From Paenibacillus endophyticus (GTDB taxonomy: Bacteria > Bacillota > Bacilli > Paenibacillales > Paenibacillaceae), in assembly GCF_014192395.1 (NCBI RefSeq), contig NZ_JACHXW010000007.1, positions 145,828 through 209,827 on the forward strand: a DNA stretch of 64,000 bases, read 5' to 3'. Below are positions 60,595 to 64,000 of the stretch, piece after piece. Numbering within the stretch: the first letter of the stretch is position 1; every line of letters begins with the position of its first letter. The position numbers were made by a program, and so were the translations under genes. Under the pieces are notes generated by a model, which saw only the letters and a program-made list of their open reading frames with translations, did not search any database and had not been told where the DNA came from.

Positions 60595-61035
60595 ATGTCA
60601 CAACCAACTGCTGGACAAGAGGTCGCAGCTAGCCTCGTGGAAGAAAAGCAAACTTTGGATGTACTTGATCAGTTATTGAAGCCGGAGGTTCAACAGTCAT
60701 TGACTGTACTTGTAGACAACCTTCCCAAATTAGCTGAAATGGTTACGCTGATGACTAAAGCTTATGACTTCGCGCAAGGCATTGCAACAGACAAAGTGTT
60801 GATCAACGATTTCGCTCAAGGTATCGGTGAATTCGTCAAACCGGTTCAAGAAAAAGCAAAAGGTATCGCTACTGCAGCTATGGAAGCTGGCGAGCGCTCG
60901 CAAGAGGCTGCTGGATCATCCGTTGGCCTATTCGCTATGCTGAAAATGCTGAAGGATCCAGAAGTTCAAAAAACGCTTCGCTTTGCACAAGCATTCCTTA
61001 GCGTATTGTCGGAACGGAAAAACGAAAAAGCATAA
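60595..61035 (+). CDS. yjlC: DUF1641 protein (YjlC-like)
   Basis: This 146-residue soluble, helical protein has the DUF1641 core SLTVLVDNLPKLAEMVTLMTKAYDFAQG (about 35-62; region) and LKDPEVQKTLRFAQAFL near the C-terminus. Its function is unknown. In B. subtilis yjlC lies directly upstream of ndh, the arrangement seen here with a 36-bp gap. Related DUF1641 genes also accompany formate dehydrogenase genes, which suggests a respiratory or redox role. AAAGGAGGA precedes the ATG. Confidence 0.9.
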   Translation: MSQPTAGQEVAASLVEEKQTLDVLDQLLKPEVQQSLTVLVDNLPKLAEMVTLMTKAYDFAQGIATDKVLINDFAQGIGEFVKPVQEKAKGIATAAMEAGERSQEAAGSSVGLFAMLKMLKDPEVQKTLRFAQAFLSVLSERKNEKA

Positions 61036-61071
61036 TACACTGATTACGTATAGAACGAACGGAGGATGAAC

Positions 61072-62253
61072 ATGTCGAAGCAAATTCTAATTCTTGGTGG
61101 CGGTTACGGCGGTCTTCTAACTGCTCTTACAGCTCGCAAGCACCTAAGCGCAGCAGAAGCAAGCATCACAATCGTAAACCGTTTCCCTACTCACCAAATC
61201 ATCACTGAGCTGCACAGACTTGCCGGCGACACGATTGCTGAGCAAGCCGTTGCTCTGCCGCTAAGCAAGCTTCTTGGCGACAAACAAGTCAATGTCGTTG
61301 TTGACACCGTAAAAGAAATCAAACCGAACGAGAAGCAAGTGGTTCTCTCCAGCGGCCAAGTACAAAAGTACGATACGCTAGTCGTTGCCCTAGGCAGTGA
61401 AACGAACTACTTCGGAATTCCTGGACTCGAAGAGAACAGCCTTGTACTTAAATCCGTTTCCGATGCTAACAAAATTCGCAAGCATGTGGAAGACCGTCTT
61501 GACGCTTACAAAAAATCAGGCAACAAAGCTGACGCAACAATCGTTGTTGGCGGCGGCGGCTTGACAGGCGTTGAGCTTGTTGGCGAATTCGCAGACAGAC
61601 TTCCTGAAGTATGCCGCAGCAAAGGCATTGACTTCAATGATATTTCGCTATATTGCGTAGAAGCCGGCCCTGCCGTTCTGCCAATCTTCCCTAAAGTATT
61701 GATCGATCGTGCAGTGACAAGCCTAGAGAAGCGCGGCGTGAACTTCATTACGAGCGTAGCGATTACCGAAGCAACCAAAAGCTCCGTTTCTTTGAAAGAC
61801 GGACGCACAATCGAATCCAGCACAATCATCTGGACCGGCGGCGTTAAAGGCAACCCTGTTGTCGGCAGTAGCGGCCTTGCAGAGGATCGCGGCCGTTCGA
61901 CGGTTACGCCTACTCTTCAATCCACTTCGCACGCTGACGTATTCCTAGCAGGCGACTGCGCGGTAGTATTCCCTGAGGGCGGCGACCGTCCTTACCCTCC
62001 TACAGCTCAGCTTGCTTGGCAAATGGGCGAAACGGTAGGCTACAACCTAGCGGTTCAAATCAAAGGCGGCGTAATGGATAAGTTCGTTCCGGTATTCTCC
62101 GGTACGCTCGGCAGCCTTGGCCGCAAAGACGGCGTGGGCACAATCGGCGGAAACGCAACGCAGCTGAAAGGCTTGCCTGCATCCCTGATGAAGGAAGCGA
62201 GCAACATTCGTTATCTTTCGCACATCCACGGCCTATTCGCACTCGCACACTAA
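61072..62253 (+). CDS. ndh: Type II NADH dehydrogenase (non-proton-pumping)
   Basis: This 393-residue flavoprotein oxidises NADH and reduces menaquinone at the cytoplasmic face of the membrane without pumping protons. The FAD motif is LGGGYGGLL near the N-terminus, the NADH motif is VVGGGGLTGVEL (about 155-166) and the second FAD motif is VFLAGDCAVV. The quinone-site AQLAWQMG follows. The ATG at 61072 lies six bases after GGAGG. It is co-transcribed with yjlC and followed by a strong terminator. Confidence 0.95.
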   Translation: MSKQILILGGGYGGLLTALTARKHLSAAEASITIVNRFPTHQIITELHRLAGDTIAEQAVALPLSKLLGDKQVNVVVDTVKEIKPNEKQVVLSSGQVQKYDTLVVALGSETNYFGIPGLEENSLVLKSVSDANKIRKHVEDRLDAYKKSGNKADATIVVGGGGLTGVELVGEFADRLPEVCRSKGIDFNDISLYCVEAGPAVLPIFPKVLIDRAVTSLEKRGVNFITSVAITEATKSSVSLKDGRTIESSTIIWTGGVKGNPVVGSSGLAEDRGRSTVTPTLQSTSHADVFLAGDCAVVFPEGGDRPYPPTAQLAWQMGETVGYNLAVQIKGGVMDKFVPVFSGTLGSLGRKDGVGTIGGNATQLKGLPASLMKEASNIRYLSHIHGLFALAH

Positions 62254-62264
62254 TACACATAAAG

Positions 62265-62299
62265 AAAGAAGGAGAGCATCGCGCTCTCCTTCTTTTTTT
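62265..62299 (+). terminator. Rho-independent terminator of yjlC-ndh
   Basis: AAGAAGGAGAGC pairs with GCTCTCCTTCTT around a short loop and ends in seven T's. Confidence 0.97.
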
Positions 62300-62322
62300 G
62301 TCCTTATTCGGCATTGCTTGGC

Positions 62323-62733
62323 CTATTTCTGCTGCTCGGCCTGCCATGCTTTGAACTGCTTCTCGTATTCGGCAACCACTTTGTCCAGCCTTGCTGCCTT
62401 CAAGCTTTCCAGCGCGGCCGGGAAGTACTTATCATAATCCACTACTCCCATTTTGATCGGGAAGATTGTGGACTTAAGCTCCGACAGCACGTTCGCGTAT
62501 TCGACGGCAATCGGCTCCGTGTTAAGACGGAAGCCCAGCACTGGCGAGAACTCGACCGGGTTCGTCGGCTCTGTCGTCAGTTCCTTCAAATAATCCTCGG
62601 GCGTATTTACGTCAAACAGCGTGTATCGGTTATTGCCAATCATCCATGAGTCAAAATAATAGGACGCATTGTACCCACTGCCTGCGTTTCCGTTAGTTTC
62701 CTCATTGTTAGCGAAATTTCCGTATGCCATCAA
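62323..62733 (-). pseudogene. C-terminal fragment of a sugar-binding lipoprotein (DUF3502 type)
   Basis: The 136 codons match the C-terminal end of a LipO/YtcQ-type extracellular solute-binding protein: YYFDSWMIGNNRYTLFDV, FSPVLGFRLNTEPIAVEYAN and YDKYFPAALESLKAARLDKV, then a lysine/glutamine-rich tail. Full-length members have about 500 residues and a lipobox; the first three quarters are missing. The open frame extends upstream in unrelated sequence, with no start signal at 62733. It is therefore a remnant, not a functional gene. Confidence 0.8.
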
Positions 62734-62801
62734 ATGATTGCTACCGCTATTTTGAATGATTCTGTTGGCAACGTTATGTTCGAAGCCACGACCCCTTGCA
62801 T

Positions 62802-62976
62802 CTAATTTACCATGTTGATATCCGACTGCAGCTTGTACAATAAATTCTGGAGCGGATACAAGCTTGCGTTGTCATTAGAATATGGCGACTGTTGCCTTTC
62901 CTTCCATACACTGAGCCCGACGAGATTGCCTGTCCATGGCTTCGGATCGGAGTACCAATTAGTATAGACCACAACC
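62802..62976 (-). pseudogene. Possible C-terminal fragment of an LplC/YtcP-type permease
   Basis: A minus-strand frame ending at TAG (62802-62804) reads in part LYPLQNLLYKLQSDINMV. That resembles the region after the last extracellular loop of LplC-type sugar permeases (typically LYPLQ-x-x-LREIL). An in-frame stop lies just upstream at about 62980, so only about 57 codons remain. It lies just upstream of the binding-protein remnant, the order seen in ytcP-ytcQ. The similarity is short. Confidence 0.4.
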
Positions 62977-63051
62977 TATTTTTTTACCTTATTCAAAAAA
63001 ACCTACGGAATCTCGCCTGCCCAGTTCCGTGAACAACATAGCCAGTGAACG

Positions 63052-63103
63052 AAAAGAGGCCGAATGCTGGGAGTAGAACATCCTCTGCATTCGGCTCTTT
63101 TAT
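63052..63103. terminator. Terminator-like hairpin
   Basis: AAAAGAGGCCGAATGC pairs with GCATTCGGCTCTTTT with one bulged base around a 19-base loop. The A- and T-tracts on the two sides suit either direction. Confidence 0.8.
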
Positions 63104-63198
63104 TAAGCTGGAACAAGCGTTAAAATGGAGCCCGTCTTAGCTGATTCAATGAACAATATCCTGTACGAGGCATGCGGAAAAATGAGTTAAATCGGCTC

Positions 63199-63313
63199 GG
63201 CATTTCTAAGTATTATGTAGTAATACACAATATTATTTAACAATGCTAAGTCATGTTATTTTCACAAAAATCAAGAAATGCCTAGTAATACTTAGTATTA
63301 CTAGGCATTTCTT
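63199..63313. repeat. Palindrome cluster, candidate centromere or terminator of the ParR/ParM-like genes
   Basis: GTATTA-TGTAG-TAATAC (63210-63226) is followed by a perfect 19-bp inverted repeat with a three-base loop (63273-63291/63295-63313). TAGTAATAC occurs directly at 63218 and 63283 and inverted at 63295-63303. GGCATTTCT occurs at 63199 and 63304. The larger palindrome would also end transcription from the ParR-like gene, whose stop is at 63347. Confidence 0.7.
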
Positions 63314-63346
63314 TTAACTAATAACACCAGTAAAAACGTTATTCCG

Positions 63347-63703
63347 CTAGCTCCATGCTTCAATATCATCGTCATCGAACTCTTCTTCAACAGTAGGCTC
63401 CGGCGGTTTCGGAGGCGCGATTACCTCTTCTACCGCCGCTGCGAACTGTCCAAGCCCAGCAGCCAAATGCGCGCGAAGATCCATTTCTTGCGGCGCAGGC
63501 TCACCCGCTTGCAAGGTGCTTCGCTCCATCGGTACGAATGCTTGCAAATTGCGCACACCGTTGCTCGCGATTTCTTTCTCGACCAAATAACGCAGCGAAT
63601 CCATGAGATTCGATTGCGTATTCAACCACTGCATAATCAGCGGGTCCTCCGTTTTTTTGGTTTTCAAGCTAATATTGTCACCGGGCAGTTTTGTTTTTTT
63701 CAT
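63347..63703 (-). CDS. ParR-like ribbon-helix-helix DNA-binding protein
   Basis: This 118-residue protein has an N-terminal ribbon-helix-helix-like segment (INISLKT-type strand NISLKTKKTEDPLIMQWLN, then SLRYLVEKEI) and a proline-rich, strongly acidic tail (PPKPPEPTVEEEFDDDD). It directly follows a ParM/StbA-type actin gene on the same strand. In parM-parR modules the small adaptor binds the centromere and caps the filament, often through an acidic tail. I start at the ATG at 63703 behind AGGTG. The ParR assignment is by context and fold pattern, not by named domain. Confidence 0.65.
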   Translation of the reverse strand: MKKTKLPGDNISLKTKKTEDPLIMQWLNTQSNLMDSLRYLVEKEIASNGVRNLQAFVPMERSTLQAGEPAPQEMDLRAHLAAGLGQFAAAVEEVIAPPKPPEPTVEEEFDDDDIEAWS

Positions 63704-63756
63704 ATCAATCACCTACCAGAATCCGTTAGAATATGCCGATGTTTGCGTGATGCTCC

Positions 63757-64000
63757 TTATACGGGCTGAACCGCTTTGCTTTTGAGCGCTTCATAAATTT
63801 TTCCGCGTACGAAGGCATCAAGTCCCATTGCATTAAGCTGTACGGCATATTCAGCCGGAATATAAAGCAGCTGCATTTCCCGTTCCTCACACAGCTCCTT
63901 GAGCTGTGCGTACAGTACGGAGCGCATAAGTATGCTGCCTCCGCCGTAAACGCAGATCAAGTCAATTTCATTGCGCGCTTTGGTCAGCTGCTTCTTCACA
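63757..64000 (-). CDS. ParM/StbA-family actin-like ATPase, C-terminal part
   Basis: Only the last 80 or so codons are in the window; the gene continues past the right edge. The visible end has the actin-fold adenosine motif ICVYGGGSILMR followed by LKELCEEREMQLLYIPAEYAVQLNAMGLDAFVRGKIYEAL (region cited), as in ParM/StbA proteins of Bacilli. Such proteins polymerise to push apart plasmids or other DNA. The ParR-like gene follows after about 50 bp. Without the N-terminus, ATPase residues cannot be checked. Confidence 0.75.
   Translation of the reverse strand, partial: VKKQLTKARNEIDLICVYGGGSILMRSVLYAQLKELCEEREMQLLYIPAEYAVQLNAMGLDAFVRGKIYEALKSKAVQPV

Larger units (their letters stand above)
62977..63346. 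other. Gene-free stretch between the decayed transporter and the ParR-like gene
   Basis: No coding frame is supported. It holds a terminator-like hairpin at 63052-63103 and a cluster of palindromes at 63199-63313 built from TAGTAATAC and GGCATTTCT, listed separately. Confidence 0.7.

Noticed and set aside
60479..60679. TTG-initiated 66-codon frame before yjlC
   Set aside because: It overlaps the start of yjlC out of frame, has no ribosome-binding site and no protein-like features.
62323..62733. Functional small protein gene
   Set aside because: The sequence is only the C-terminal end of a binding protein, without signal peptide, lipobox or ribosome-binding site.

Overview
The window looks like chromosomal DNA of a Paenibacillus-type, aerobic, spore-former-lineage Firmicute. 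G+C is moderate, ribosome-binding sites are strong AGGAGG types, and many genes have Bacillus subtilis-like layouts: hxlAB with an HxlR regulator, an mhqR/mhqP-mhqO-mhqD cluster, yjlC-ndh, YesM/YesN-type two-component genes, phnDCEE, tagO-like and dbpA. There is also a copper-amine-oxidase-N repeat protein, typical of Paenibacillus surface proteins. I see no rRNA, tRNA, CRISPR array, intact insertion sequence or prophage. Species-level identity cannot be read from the sequence alone.

Layout. 1-270 is a nested tandem repeat. 298-2859 holds the ribulose monophosphate genes hxlA and hxlB, an HxlR-family regulator and a divergent SDR reductase. 2.9-7.1 kb has a luciferase-like oxidoreductase, a YhgE/Pip membrane protein and a beta-carbonic anhydrase. 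7.2-10.7 kb (minus) has a GyrI-like protein, a WYL regulator, a GNAT and a thioredoxin-reductase-like flavoprotein. 10.95-12.97 kb is a two-gene unit: a protein with the LQRTAGNRA motif known from contractile-injection-system cargo, and a small acidic partner. 13.1-18.3 kb is envelope-related: a TagO-like transferase, a TolB-like propeller and an OatA-like acyltransferase.

18.4-27.4 kb is a complete alpha-galactoside module: GH36 alpha-galactosidase, lipoprotein binding protein, AraC-type response regulator and YesM-type kinase on minus, and two divergent permeases on plus. A near-identical 19-bp motif sits upstream of both transport promoters and probably marks the regulator's sites. A chemoreceptor follows. 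29.9-35.1 kb has a 5'-nucleotidase-like phosphoesterase divergent from phnD-phnC-phnE-phnE, with a PhoP-box-like triple repeat upstream of phnD. 35.2-38.9 kb is a DUF1304 protein, a flavin reductase and the Mhq quinone/aldehyde-stress cluster with two matching MhqR operators.

39-51.8 kb is mixed: DUF1835, an MBL-fold hydrolase, a GlsB-like stress protein, an ABC exporter with an OmpR-type two-component pair, an N-acetylglucosamine-kinase-like protein, a second HxlR regulator with a divergent quinone-oxidoreductase-like gene, three methyltransferases (one behind a MerR-type promoter) and the RNA helicase dbpA. 52.0-54.9 kb is a translationally coupled non-canonical Hsp90 and TPR-like pair. 55.2-62.3 kb has the repeat surface protein, a DUF2157/GDYXXLXY membrane protein, a small HTH protein, an alkyltransferase-like (ATL) protein and the yjlC-ndh pair. 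62.3-63.0 kb is a decayed sugar ABC transporter. The right edge holds a ParR-like ribbon-helix-helix protein and the 3' end of a ParM-like actin, next to a palindrome cluster that could be their centromere.
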